From the NCBI GenBank assembly GCA_902493335.1, contig CABUPJ010000019.1, positions 1 to 55,729 of the forward strand: a stretch of 55,729 nucleotides of DNA, written 5' to 3'. Positions 1-8,738 of the stretch are shown in pieces. Position 1 is the stretch's first letter. Each line of letters starts with the position of its first letter. This stretch comes from an uncultured Porphyromonadaceae bacterium (GTDB lineage Bacteria; Bacteroidota; Bacteroidia; Bacteroidales; Muribaculaceae). Under the pieces are notes generated by a model, which was not told the origin of the DNA, ran no database searches, and saw only the letters and a program-made list of their open reading frames with translations. A program made the position numbers and the translations under genes.

Positions 1-92
1 TTCTCGAGGGGACCGATGACGGCAGCCTCGGCACGCGTGAGGTTGCGGCCGAGGTAGCGGCGAAAATGATATGTGTAGATTGCGCTTTTCAT
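1..92 (-). CDS. 5' end of an unidentified gene (partial)
   Basis: An open frame starts at the ATG complementary to 90-92 and runs leftward off the window. It encodes about 30 residues beginning MKSAIYTYHFRRYLGRNLTR. There is no signal peptide. Just upstream on the minus strand, a TACCTTTG sequence near 102-109 fits the Bacteroidetes -7 consensus and supports this start. I do not recognise the family from so short a fragment. The gene is divergent from the leucine-rich-repeat gene at 1231 and separated from it by over 1.1 kb of repeat-rich DNA. Confidence 0.55.
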   Translation of the reverse strand, partial: MKSAIYTYHFRRYLGRNLTRAEAAVIGPLE

Positions 93-377
93 CGGTGTTG
101 CAAAGGTAAGTCACCGGTTGGCGGGTTTTATAGCTAAAATTGTATATCGGTGCAATTTTAGAATGGTTAATTCTCGACAGAACAAAAGAACATAAGGGCA
201 TAAGAACAGAAGTCCCTATGCCGTCCAGCCGGCAACTCAACGTTATACTACAGTATTCTCCAATCGGCTGACATCCAAGCACATAGAAAGCTGTAGTATG
301 ATAGATTAAGTCAATGCACGATGCACAATCGCCCCTTGCGCTGTCAGTGCCGCCGCGATGCGGCTCCTTTGTGGTAA

Positions 378-462
378 TTGCCTATGATACACTTCGGCGC
401 GTTGCGCCTCGTACGTGCCTAATGAACTGCCGCCGCTAACGCGGCTCGAAGCGCATAGGCAA
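378..462. repeat. Nested palindromic intergenic element
   Basis: An outer 9-bp stem (TTGCCTATG at 378-386 with CATAGGCAA at 454-462) encloses a CTTCG/CGAAG stem (392-396 with 447-451). Inside are two hairpins: GGCGC/GCGCC (396-408, sharing one base with the CTTCG stem) and GCCGC/GCGGC with a TAAC loop (432-445). It resembles a cruciform-forming REP-like unit and belongs with the other composite palindromes in this window. Confidence 0.6.
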
Positions 463-1101
463 CAGGGGGCAGCAACGGGAAGTTCAACTCCGCCGGAGTT
501 GTCAGGGCGTTTGTGGTGTTGCTGCCACGGGCGCAGGCGCCCGCGTTAACAAAATAGCAGCCCTCCGGCCTGAGTTTTAATCGGTTGGTAATTTCAGCCG
601 CGTGATGGCTACAGTTCGTTAGGGCCGTGTGAGGGATGCGGTTATGCGGCCCGCCGCGCGGGTTTTCTGAGTCATTGAGCTATCGGAACCGCGTGAGCGG
701 TGGCACACATCTCTAACGACGACGTTGCTTAAATCGGCGGCCTGCGGGCGCCGTGCGTTTGCTGTTGCTTTACCCCCTGAGCGCCTGTGGCGGTCAGGGC
801 TACGAGTAAATCGGCAATCAGCGATTGCCTTCTATTGATTAACTTATTGGATTGAGATAGTTGCAAAAGCTCATCTTCTTCAATAGAATCTAATAAAGAC
901 TTTTGAGTTTCAGAACTTTACGACTTGATGCATTTGGGCTATCTGGGCTTTGCGATACCCCTCTACACCGTGGTGGTCATTATTCCAAAGGTTCTTATCT
1001 CCTTCGGTTCTGATGTTCTTATGCTCTTGATTGTATATATGCAATGATTTAATTCTTTGTTCAGGTGGTTATTGCAATATATTGCTATGACGCAGCACTG
1101 T

Positions 1102-1135
1102 TTTGTATATTTTTAGGGAATTATGTTTATCTTTG
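1102..1135 (+). promoter_or_regulatory. Candidate Bacteroidetes promoter for the LRR gene
   Basis: TTTG at 1102-1105 lies 22 bp ahead of TATCTTTG at 1128-1135, close to the TTTG-N19-21-TAnnTTTG consensus. It leaves a 5' leader of about 90 nt before the ATG at 1231. Confidence 0.55.
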
Positions 1136-1230
1136 CGATATAAACAATGACTGTTTAAAAACACTCGCAGTCGAAATGCATAGTGTTTTATGTTGATAAA
1201 AATATAAGAATCAAAGTCTAATTATAATAA

Positions 1231-3462
1231 ATGTCAATGAATAAGTGGTTTTTCAAAACATTATTGCTCATTTTTATATGCGTGTTTACGTATTTTGATG
1301 TAAATGCGTTCGTGAAAGGAAATCTTGAGTATTACCCACTCAGCGAAACTACTTGTGAAGTTTGCGCTATTGACGAAACTCTTTCCGGAAGTATCGTCAT
1401 CCCATCTCAAGTAGAATGGACTGATGAGCAGGGAATAACGCATGTTTATAAAGTTATAAGGATTGGTGATTTTGCAGATTGCCGTATTACGGACGTAAAA
1501 ATTCCTGAGTCAGTCACTACAATTTCAGGCTATGCCTTTTGTGAAACTCATTTGACCGAAATCACTATTCCAAAGTCTGTTGAAAAAATTGGGAACTCAG
1601 CTTTTAAAAATTGTCAAAAATTGAATAAAGTTACATTCGGAGACGGTTTAAAAAGTATAGGTTATGATGTGTTTTCCGGATGTATAAAACTTGAGGCTGT
1701 GTTCATGTCCTCATTAAAACTATGGTGTGAGTTGGATTGGGGTGAAGTAAATATCGGTGGTGCGCCTTTGTCGACCGGAGCTAAGTTATATATCGGGGGT
1801 AAATTGATAGAGGGACATTTGAAAATACCTGAGGGAGTGACTAAAATAGGGATTAATGCATTTGTCGGTTATAAGGCTATAACAAGCGTTGAGATACCTT
1901 CGTCTGTAACATCTATAGGTTCATCTGCATTTTCCGGAGAATATCTTAAATCTGTGGTTATCGGGACAGGTGTAAAAGAAATAGCTTCGGATATTTTTGG
2001 ATATGCACCAACTGCGGATCTCTTCCCTGAAAAAGTGATTTGGCTTCCCAAAACTCAGCCTACAGTACATCAGACACCTCTGGGTAGCATGGGAAATAGC
2101 CGTGGACGAACAAACTATGTCTGCTCGGGGCAATATAAACTCAGTGGATATGTAAAATGCTATCCACATTTGAATGACAGATTTGTAGTAGATGGAGTTG
2201 TTTATGTCCCAACAGATTATCAGACGGCAACATGTGATGTGATTGATTGCCGCTATGAAAGTGACGGACTTTTGCCTAAACTTGTTATTCCTTCATCTGT
2301 CAATCGTTCTTGGTATGAGGTTTTCAGGGTCGAGAATATTGCACGCTCAGCATTTTATAAATGCGAAACTGTAATTACGGCAGACCTTCATAATAATGGT
2401 AATATCAATTTTAAAGCTTTTTATGGCTGTACAAATCTGAGTTCAGTCACTCTTGACAATGATGGAACTGTGGGTGAAATAGTTTCGAGCACCAAGATCC
2501 CGGACGGCTTAGATAGGGAAGAAACAAAAGTGTATACTGCCGGAGTATTTCAGGCTTGTCCAAATCTTTCGGATGTAACAATATGCACCCCTGTAAAACT
2601 AATAGGTGACAATACATTCAACGAATGTGGTTCATTGTCTTCCTTACTGGTCTATTCACAGGAAGAACCATTGTATTTTGGTATTGATGCATTTTCAAAT
2701 TCACCTTTATTTGCAGGATGCCCTTTGAAAACAGTGCACAGTTATAGAGATATTACATATTCGAATGTGAGCCCGTTTTATGTTAATATGTCGCTTACTA
2801 CCGTGGTGTTAGATGACGGTGTGCACAATATCCCGGCTCGTATTTTCTATCGGTGTGCTAAACTTAAAAGCATAAAATTACATGAAGGGTTAAATACTAT
2901 TGGCGACGCATCTTTCTATGGTTGTCCAGGGCCTTCGACGCTGACGGTGCCCGCCAGTGTGACAGCTATCGGCGCTAACGCGTTTGAGAATGATAGTAGT
3001 TTCTGTGTTAAGACGTTAATATTAGGCGATCGCCTCGAAAAGATAGGATACAGAGCATTCTACGGAGCTAATGGCCTTGCTGAAATATTCTCGATGAGTC
3101 AGATTCCGCCGGTCTGTTCAGATGATGTATTTAGTCGTGAAATAGTGAAGACATGTCGGTTATATGTGCCTGAGAAAAGCATGGATCTTTATAAAGAGGC
3201 ATATGTCTGGAGGGATTTTCTGAATATCTCAGCCGAACAATCAGGAGTCAATCAGCCGATATGCAATAAGCGGTCGGTAAATGTCGAATATATTCCTAAT
3301 GGATTTAGGTTGACTGGGCTGTCAGCGGATGATAATGTGACAGTATATGATATAAGCGGTCGTATGGTATCTTCACAAAAGGGTAGGAATGAGTATATAT
3401 TGCCCGATGGCTTATATATTGTAAAAACGCTGGGTAACGAATATAAGGTAAGGGTAAAATAA
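1231..3462 (+). CDS. BspA-like leucine-rich-repeat secreted protein
   Basis: A 743-residue protein. A basic and hydrophobic signal sequence covers roughly residues 5-27 (WFFKTLLLIFICVFTYFDVN). Several blocks of LRR_5-type repeats follow, with recurring phrases such as 'IPSSVTSIGSSAF' and 'ITIPKSVEKIGNSAF', at about residues 85-135, 195-260, 370-480 and 540-640. The last 70 residues contain 'VYDISGRMV' and 'GLYIVKTL', which resembles a type IX secretion or Por-tail C-terminal sorting domain. BspA-family proteins are surface proteins that mediate adhesion in oral and gut Bacteroidales; the specific partner here is unknown. The gene is visibly richer in A and T than its neighbours, which hints at acquisition or relaxed codon selection. 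An alternative start is the ATG at 1237. It stands alone between intergenic regions. Confidence 0.85.
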   Translation: MSMNKWFFKTLLLIFICVFTYFDVNAFVKGNLEYYPLSETTCEVCAIDETLSGSIVIPSQVEWTDEQGITHVYKVIRIGDFADCRITDVKIPESVTTISGYAFCETHLTEITIPKSVEKIGNSAFKNCQKLNKVTFGDGLKSIGYDVFSGCIKLEAVFMSSLKLWCELDWGEVNIGGAPLSTGAKLYIGGKLIEGHLKIPEGVTKIGINAFVGYKAITSVEIPSSVTSIGSSAFSGEYLKSVVIGTGVKEIASDIFGYAPTADLFPEKVIWLPKTQPTVHQTPLGSMGNSRGRTNYVCSGQYKLSGYVKCYPHLNDRFVVDGVVYVPTDYQTATCDVIDCRYESDGLLPKLVIPSSVNRSWYEVFRVENIARSAFYKCETVITADLHNNGNINFKAFYGCTNLSSVTLDNDGTVGEIVSSTKIPDGLDREETKVYTAGVFQACPNLSDVTICTPVKLIGDNTFNECGSLSSLLVYSQEEPLYFGIDAFSNSPLFAGCPLKTVHSYRDITYSNVSPFYVNMSLTTVVLDDGVHNIPARIFYRCAKLKSIKLHEGLNTIGDASFYGCPGPSTLTVPASVTAIGANAFENDSSFCVKTLILGDRLEKIGYRAFYGANGLAEIFSMSQIPPVCSDDVFSREIVKTCRLYVPEKSMDLYKEAYVWRDFLNISAEQSGVNQPICNKRSVNVEYIPNGFRLTGLSADDNVTVYDISGRMVSSQKGRNEYILPDGLYIVKTLGNEYKVRVK

Positions 3463-3617
3463 CAACATTCTTCTCTGCGAAATGTATTGAATGGACCGGG
3501 ATTTGGATATAGAACTAATGTCAGACTCTTCGTCAGCGGTTGAACGCATGAACTTATGAACTGCGGTTAGATGGTGATTTTATATAAACTATATCACTGA
3601 CCTAACCGTTATTTTTG

Positions 3618-3625
3618 TAACTTTG
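3618..3625 (+). promoter_or_regulatory. Candidate -7 box upstream of phoH
   Basis: TAACTTTG fits the Bacteroidetes -7 consensus, 20 bp before the phoH ATG at 3646. No clear TTTG -33 element is seen at the expected distance. It may drive the rightward run from phoH. Confidence 0.5.
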
Positions 3626-3645
3626 CACTAATATTCATCGCTATT

Positions 3646-4617
3646 ATGATCGAACGCATCATCATCCTCGACAATGTCGACCCGGTCAGCTTCTACGGGG
3701 TCAATAATTCAAATATGCAGCTGATAAAAAATCTTTATCCGAAGCTGCGTGTCTCGGCGCGGGGCTCTGTGATAAAGGTCATAGGCGAGGAGAGCGAGAC
3801 GGCTGATTTCGAGAAAAAAATCAAGGCTCTCGAGGCTCACACGGCGCAATATAACTCGCTGGGCGAGGATGTCATCATCGATATCGTCAAGGGTGAGGCT
3901 CCGCGCGAGCTCAAACGCGACGATGTCATCATCTACGGCATCAGCGGCAAGCCTATCGTGGGCCGGACACCCAATCAGCAGAAGCTCGTCGAGGAGTTCT
4001 CGCACAACGACCTGACTTTTGCCCTCGGTCCCGCCGGCACGGGCAAGACCTACGTAGCGATAGCCTTAGCTGTGCGCGCGCTCAAGAACCGCGAGGCCCG
4101 CAAGATAATACTCTCGCGTCCGGCAGTCGAGGCGGGCGAGAAGCTCGGTTTCCTCCCCGGCGACATGAAGGACAAGATCGACCCGTATCTGCAGCCGCTC
4201 TATGACGCGCTCGAAGACATGATCCCGGCAGTGAAGCTGCGCGAATATATGGACACTAAGGTGATACAGATCGCGCCCTTAGCTTTCATGCGCGGACGCA
4301 CATTGAACGACGCGGTCATCGTGCTCGACGAGGCTCAGAATACTACGACCCACCAGATCAAGATGTTTCTCACCCGCTTAGGCATGAACGCCAAGATGAT
4401 AATCACGGGCGACGTCACCCAGATCGACCTGCCGCGCTCGACGCGCTCGGGTCTTATCGAGGCGCTGAGGGTGCTGAAGGACGTGCCGGGCATCGGCCGT
4501 GTCGAGTTCGGCAAGAAAGACATAATACGCCATCAGCTCGTGCAGCGCATCGTCGAGGCCTATGAGCGCTACGACAAGGAGTGCGAGCGGCAAAGCTCTG
4601 AAACAGAACAACAATAA
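3646..4617 (+). CDS. phoH: PhoH-family ATPase
   Basis: A 323-residue cytoplasmic protein with the PhoH-like ATPase core. The Walker A motif GPAGTGKT is at residues 128-135 and the Walker B/DEAQN motif at 228-232, after an N-terminal segment of about 100 residues typical of the YbeZ/PhoL group. In other bacteria this family is linked to ribosome maturation and RNA metabolism, often near ybeY; ybeY is not visible here. The length matches the family. It is followed 33 bp later by purC, in the order seen in other Bacteroidales. The family call is firm; the cellular role is by analogy. Confidence 0.93.
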   Translation: MIERIIILDNVDPVSFYGVNNSNMQLIKNLYPKLRVSARGSVIKVIGEESETADFEKKIKALEAHTAQYNSLGEDVIIDIVKGEAPRELKRDDVIIYGISGKPIVGRTPNQQKLVEEFSHNDLTFALGPAGTGKTYVAIALAVRALKNREARKIILSRPAVEAGEKLGFLPGDMKDKIDPYLQPLYDALEDMIPAVKLREYMDTKVIQIAPLAFMRGRTLNDAVIVLDEAQNTTTHQIKMFLTRLGMNAKMIITGDVTQIDLPRSTRSGLIEALRVLKDVPGIGRVEFGKKDIIRHQLVQRIVEAYERYDKECERQSSETEQQ

Positions 4618-4650
4618 ACAACCAACAAACGATAAACCAATAATTCTCAC

Positions 4651-5604
4651 ATGGCAACGACTCTTACTCACACCGATTTCAAGTTTCCCGGTCAGACCGC
4701 AGTCTATCACGGCAAAGTGCGCGACGTCTATACGATCGACGACAGTCTTCTTGTGATGGTGGCGACCGACCGCATCTCTGCCTTCGACGTCATCCTGCCC
4801 GAAGGCATTCCGTATAAAGGTCAGATGCTCAATCAGATCGCAGCCCAGTTTCTTGACGCTACGGCTGACGTCGTCCCCAACTGGAAACTTGCCGTTCCCG
4901 ACCCGATGGTGACCGTCGGCTACAAGTGTGAGGGTTTCCGTGTCGAGATGATTATCCGCGGCTATCTCACCGGCAGCGCGTGGCGCGAATATGCCGCCGG
5001 CGCCCGTGAGATCTGTGGCGTGAAGCTTCCTGACGGCATGCGCGAAAACCAGCGTTTCGACGAACCGATCATCACCCCGACGACCAAGGCCGAGGCCGGC
5101 CACGACGAGAACATCTCGCGCGAGGAAATCATCTCCCGCGGCATCGTCAGCGCCGAAGACTACGAGGTGATGGAGCGTTATACCCGCGAGCTTTTCAAAA
5201 TCGGTACCCGCATGGCCGCCGAGAAGGGCCTGATACTCGTCGACACCAAATATGAGTTCGGCAAGCTCGCCGACAAGGTCATCCTCATCGACGAGATCCA
5301 TACGCCCGACTCGTCGCGTTATTTCTATGCCGACGGCTACGAGGAGCGTTTCGAGCTCGGCCAGCCGCAGCGTCAGCTCTCGAAAGAGTTCGTGCGCCAG
5401 TGGCTTATCGAGAATGACTTCATGGGCAAACCGGGCCAGAAAGTGCCCGAGATGACGCCCGCCATCTGCGAGGGTATCTCTGAGCGCTATATCGAGCTTT
5501 ATGAGCGCATCACCGGCAAACCCTTCGTCAAGGCTCCCGAAGAGCACCTTGAAGACCGCATCGCCCGCAACGTCCTCGACTGTCTCGACCGCCTCAAAGC
5601 ATGA
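4651..5604 (+). CDS. purC: Phosphoribosylaminoimidazole-succinocarboxamide synthase (SAICAR synthase)
   Basis: A 317-residue enzyme of de novo purine synthesis that joins CAIR and aspartate using ATP to give SAICAR. Visible family motifs are the N-terminal nucleotide-binding GKVRDVY (residues 21-27), DRISAFD, the GSAW segment, and PTTKAEAGHDE in the middle of the protein. The length suits the long form found in Bacteroidetes and eukaryotes. It starts 33 bp after phoH, and its last four bases overlap the start of ubiE (ATGA), so these genes are almost certainly co-transcribed. Confidence 0.96.
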   Translation: MATTLTHTDFKFPGQTAVYHGKVRDVYTIDDSLLVMVATDRISAFDVILPEGIPYKGQMLNQIAAQFLDATADVVPNWKLAVPDPMVTVGYKCEGFRVEMIIRGYLTGSAWREYAAGAREICGVKLPDGMRENQRFDEPIITPTTKAEAGHDENISREEIISRGIVSAEDYEVMERYTRELFKIGTRMAAEKGLILVDTKYEFGKLADKVILIDEIHTPDSSRYFYADGYEERFELGQPQRQLSKEFVRQWLIENDFMGKPGQKVPEMTPAICEGISERYIELYERITGKPFVKAPEEHLEDRIARNVLDCLDRLKA

Positions 5605-6356
5605 CCGAAGTCAGGGCCGAGAAAATAAAACCATACAGCGACAGCCGCGCCAAGGGCAGCCAGGTGCGCGAGATGTTCGACACGATAGCTCCCGCCTATG
5701 ACTTCATGAACAGGGCGATGACTTTCGGTATCGACAAGCTCTGGCGCCGCCGCGCCGTCAGGACGGTGGCCGACCGCAGTCCGCGCCGCATCCTCGATGT
5801 GGCCACAGGCACGGGTGACCTCGCCATAGCCCTCGCGCGCCGTATCGCCGGCGCGACAGTCACGGGCATAGACCTTTCGGAGGGCATGATCGAGATCGGA
5901 CGCCGCAAAATCGATGCCGCCGGCCTCGCCGGCCGCATCAGCCTCACAGCGGGCGACTGCCTCGAGCTGCCGTTTGACGACGACAGTTTCGACGCCGTCA
6001 CCGTGGCATACGGCGTGAGAAACTTCGAGCATCTCGACCGCGGATATGACGAGATGCTGCGGGTGCTCGCTCCCGGCGGCATGCTTTGCGTCGTAGAGCT
6101 TTCGACGCCGGTCAATCCTCTGGTCAGGCCGTTCTATAATCTTTATACCAAGGCGATCATACCCGCGCTGGGACGTCTTGTCTCAAAAGATGTCAGGGCC
6201 TACAGCTATCTGCCCGAAAGCATCGCCGCCGTGCCCCAGGGCGAGGCGATGACGGGACTCATGGAGGCATCGGGCTTCACCGGCGCATGTTTCCGCCGCA
6301 TGACCTTCGGGGTCTGTACCATATATATCGCATACAAGAACATAACTAACTCTTAA
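5601..6356 (+). CDS. ubiE: Demethylmenaquinone methyltransferase
   Basis: A 251-residue SAM-dependent class I methyltransferase. The glycine-rich motif I DVATGTGD lies at residues 66-73, the acidic motif with 'GIDLSEGMIEIG' follows, and the UbiE signature 'VAYGVRNFEHLDRGYDEMLRVLAPGG' is present. In Bacteroidetes, which make menaquinone and not ubiquinone, the enzyme methylates demethylmenaquinone in the last step of MK synthesis, hence also menG. The start overlaps the purC stop by four bases. The next gene begins 2 bp after the stop. Confidence 0.95.
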   Translation: MTEVRAEKIKPYSDSRAKGSQVREMFDTIAPAYDFMNRAMTFGIDKLWRRRAVRTVADRSPRRILDVATGTGDLAIALARRIAGATVTGIDLSEGMIEIGRRKIDAAGLAGRISLTAGDCLELPFDDDSFDAVTVAYGVRNFEHLDRGYDEMLRVLAPGGMLCVVELSTPVNPLVRPFYNLYTKAIIPALGRLVSKDVRAYSYLPESIAAVPQGEAMTGLMEASGFTGACFRRMTFGVCTIYIAYKNITNS

Positions 6357-6358
6357 AA

Positions 6359-7690
6359 ATGAGACTTTCTATATTCAAAGCCTTGTTGCCGGCAGTTTTA
6401 GTCATGGTCGCTTTCATGGCGTCGGCGCAGGCGCGCTATTTTAATTCGGCCGTCGTCGAGGTGGACGAGGCCGTGGCCGAGACTGATACGGTCGGCCCGG
6501 GTCTTGTCGGCGACAGTATCGTCATCGATACGACAATCGTGCTGCCCCGGCTGCCGCGCTATTTCTTCCGTCCGGCTGTATACGACCACTATAAGTTCCG
6601 CGACAGCGTCAGACTCGACGAGAAATTCCACTCGGGTAAAGAATATATGAAATGGATTGAGGACGAGGAGTTTGTCAACCGCAATATGGAAAATCTGCGT
6701 TACAATCTCTTCATCGGACGTCCCGATCTCGTGAAGTATAATGTCGACATGCTGCCCGAGGCGCCGAAGGTCTATCATGCCGTCGTCAACCCCGAAGACC
6801 ACACCATCACCATCGAGGAAGTGGTCAAGGCCCCCGTCGGCGGCACGACCCTCAAACCGGTCGAAGTCAAGAAGCGCCATTGGATCAGAGACTTCCGCAC
6901 GTCGCTGCAGTTTTCGCAGGCCTATGTGTCGCCCAACTGGTATCAGGGCGGCAACAACAACCTCAATGTGCTCGGACATATATATTATAATGTGAAGCTC
7001 AATCAGGAGTATCATCCCAACCTCCTCTTCGAGACGACGGCGCAGTATAAGCTCGGCCTCAACAGCGCTCCCGACGACAGTCTGCGCAACTACAGCATCT
7101 CGGAGGACCTCTTCCAGATCAACACGACGCTCGGTATAAAGGCTGCCAGCCGGTGGTACTACTCGCTGACGGCGCAGTTCAAGACCCAGCTGCTCAACTC
7201 ATACAAGAGCAACACCCACGACCTGGTGTCGGCGCTTCTCTCTCCGGGCGACCTCACGGCCGGTATCGGTATGACGTATAACTATGTGTCGCCCAAGAAG
7301 AATTTCTCATTCGACGCTTCGCTCGCACCCTTGTCATACAATATGCGCACGTGTATCAACGACGAGATCGACGAGACAGCGTATGGCATCACCGAGGGGC
7401 GCAAGACGGTCCACAAGTTCGGTTCGTCGGCCGAGTTCAAGCTCATGTGGCGCATGTCGTCAAACATCGTCTTCAACTCGCGGCTGTTTGCTTTCTCTGA
7501 CTACGAAGTCTTCAGGGCCGACTGGGAGAATACGCTGATGTTTGAGATCAACCGCTTCCTGACGACGCAGATCTACGCCCACCTCCGCTATGACACAAAT
7601 GGTGTCGAAGCCGAGGGTACGAAGTGGAAGAAGTTACAGCTCAAAGAGATACTTTCGATAGGATTCTCCTATAAATTCAGCTCGCTCTGA
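6359..7690 (+). CDS. DUF3078-domain secreted/outer-membrane protein
   Basis: A 443-residue protein with a signal peptide (residues 1-25, cleavage likely after SAQA). The mature N-terminal 150 residues are charged. From about residue 175 a beta-strand-rich domain begins with 'FRTSLQFSQAYVSPNWYQGGNNNLNVLG' type sequence, characteristic of DUF3078. Alternating aromatic residues and the terminal '...SIGFSYKFSSL' ending in a hydrophobic strand suggest an outer-membrane beta-barrel. The function is not known to me. It follows ubiE after 2 bp, and its stop overlaps the start of the next gene by one base. Confidence 0.8.
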   Translation: MRLSIFKALLPAVLVMVAFMASAQARYFNSAVVEVDEAVAETDTVGPGLVGDSIVIDTTIVLPRLPRYFFRPAVYDHYKFRDSVRLDEKFHSGKEYMKWIEDEEFVNRNMENLRYNLFIGRPDLVKYNVDMLPEAPKVYHAVVNPEDHTITIEEVVKAPVGGTTLKPVEVKKRHWIRDFRTSLQFSQAYVSPNWYQGGNNNLNVLGHIYYNVKLNQEYHPNLLFETTAQYKLGLNSAPDDSLRNYSISEDLFQINTTLGIKAASRWYYSLTAQFKTQLLNSYKSNTHDLVSALLSPGDLTAGIGMTYNYVSPKKNFSFDASLAPLSYNMRTCINDEIDETAYGITEGRKTVHKFGSSAEFKLMWRMSSNIVFNSRLFAFSDYEVFRADWENTLMFEINRFLTTQIYAHLRYDTNGVEAEGTKWKKLQLKEILSIGFSYKFSSL

Positions 7691-8235
7691 TGACGGCCCT
7701 GCTGCGGCATATTGTCGCGGCGTTTCTCGCCGCAGTCTGTGCGGTCACGGCGACGGCCGGCCGCTCGGCTCTCACCCGAGTCTGCGCCTTGGTAGACGAG
7801 GGTAGCGGCGACCCGATCGAGGGCGTATGGCGCATAGCCGGCGACGGAGCTGTCTTTGCCGTGCTGCCCGGTGACGGGGGTGACGACACGTTCAGGCTTG
7901 TCATTGTCGATTCGCCCGACATGTCGGTGCTGCCCATGACCGAGTTCGGGACGGCGCGGCGCACGGCCGTGGCGGGACGCTATGACGCCTGCATGTCGGC
8001 TTCGCTGACGTCAGGCGCACCCGTCAGACGCGACCGCAATCTTATCATCAGTCTGAGCGACGACGGCCGTCTTATATTCGAGCATTACAAGAAGGGGCTG
8101 AAACTCAACCTGTGGCGCGTGCTGCCCTATATGTTCCGGTTCAGTGTCGCGGCCCAAGACACCCGTCCGTCGGATATTGACGGCGCGGTGAGGCTCTATC
8201 CTGCCGGCGATGCTGTTAAACCGCTTGTTTTCTGA
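7690..8235 (+). CDS. Small secreted protein of unknown function
   Basis: A 181-residue protein with a hydrophobic N-terminus ending in ATAG, likely a signal peptide of about 23 residues. The mature part contains 'DEGSGDPIEGVWRIAGDGAVFAVLPG', reminiscent of proteins that bind or report on substrates in Bacteroidales, but I do not recognise the family. The start codon shares one base with the stop of the DUF3078 gene, a classic TGATG coupling, so the two are probably translated together. The next gene follows 5 bp later. Confidence 0.75.
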   Translation: MTALLRHIVAAFLAAVCAVTATAGRSALTRVCALVDEGSGDPIEGVWRIAGDGAVFAVLPGDGGDDTFRLVIVDSPDMSVLPMTEFGTARRTAVAGRYDACMSASLTSGAPVRRDRNLIISLSDDGRLIFEHYKKGLKLNLWRVLPYMFRFSVAAQDTRPSDIDGAVRLYPAGDAVKPLVF

Positions 8236-8240
8236 GGCCT

Positions 8241-8711
8241 ATGAGGATCGCGCTGCTCATATTGCTCGTCATCACGTCGGTCTGCGCGGCCGACTGCCGC
8301 CGCACGACACGCCGCGGACTCAGGCCTGAGCCGGTCGAGTCACGCGAGACTGTCGTCGCCGGCGACACCATTGCCGTCGCCGAGGGCGATTTCACCCTCG
8401 CCGGCTTCGAGAAGCCCCTGCGCTCACGGCGCGAGAGCTTCTTCGTCACAAATAATACAGACCGTGACATCATATCGCTGCGCGTCAGACTGATATATTA
8501 CGATCTCGACGACCGCATGCTTGACACGCGCACTGTCGACGCGGCGGTCGACGTCGCTCCCGGCGAGACAAGCCGCATCTATATACGGGCCTGGGATCTG
8601 CAGGATGTCTTCTATTACTATCGCTCGGCGCGTCCGCGCTCTGGAGTCGCAACGCCTTTCAAGGTCTCGGTCACAGTCACCGGAGCCGTCGCAAAACCCC
8701 TGACACATTAA
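8241..8711 (+). CDS. Small secreted protein with a possible FxLYD-like beta domain
   Basis: A 156-residue protein. The N-terminal hydrophobic stretch LLILLVITSVCA is followed by AADC, so either signal peptidase I cleavage or lipidation on the cysteine is possible. The mature part has a beta-rich pattern ('SFFVTNNTDRDIISLRVRLIYYD ... MLDTR') that resembles FxLYD or bacterial Ig-like domains, in which a conserved turn follows a statement of unequal terms; this is a weak analogy. It is tightly linked to the preceding gene and sits 27 bp before mtnN. Confidence 0.7.
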   Translation: MRIALLILLVITSVCAADCRRTTRRGLRPEPVESRETVVAGDTIAVAEGDFTLAGFEKPLRSRRESFFVTNNTDRDIISLRVRLIYYDLDDRMLDTRTVDAAVDVAPGETSRIYIRAWDLQDVFYYYRSARPRSGVATPFKVSVTVTGAVAKPLTH

Positions 8712-8738
8712 AAATGTTGAAATTAAGAATATAGAGAT

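Larger units (their letters stand above)
93..1230. other. Long intergenic region with many short palindromes
   Basis: No convincing gene is seen. Roughly 300-830 is packed with small inverted repeats, for example CAACTC/GAGTTG at 485-501, GGGCGC/GCGCCC at 529-542 and GGCAATC/GATTGCC at 813-829. The nested structure at 378-462 is listed separately. A 19-bp stretch at 313-331 recurs exactly at 30340-30358, and a CCTAATGA..CCGC..GCGG motif near 418-448 recurs near 16428-16458. The last 250 bases are AT-rich and hold the promoter of the next gene. Confidence 0.7.

Noticed and set aside
4378..5547. A 389-codon open frame on the minus strand, antisense to phoH and purC
   Set aside because: High-GC coding DNA produces long antisense frames. 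The protein has no family features and purC on the plus strand is certain.
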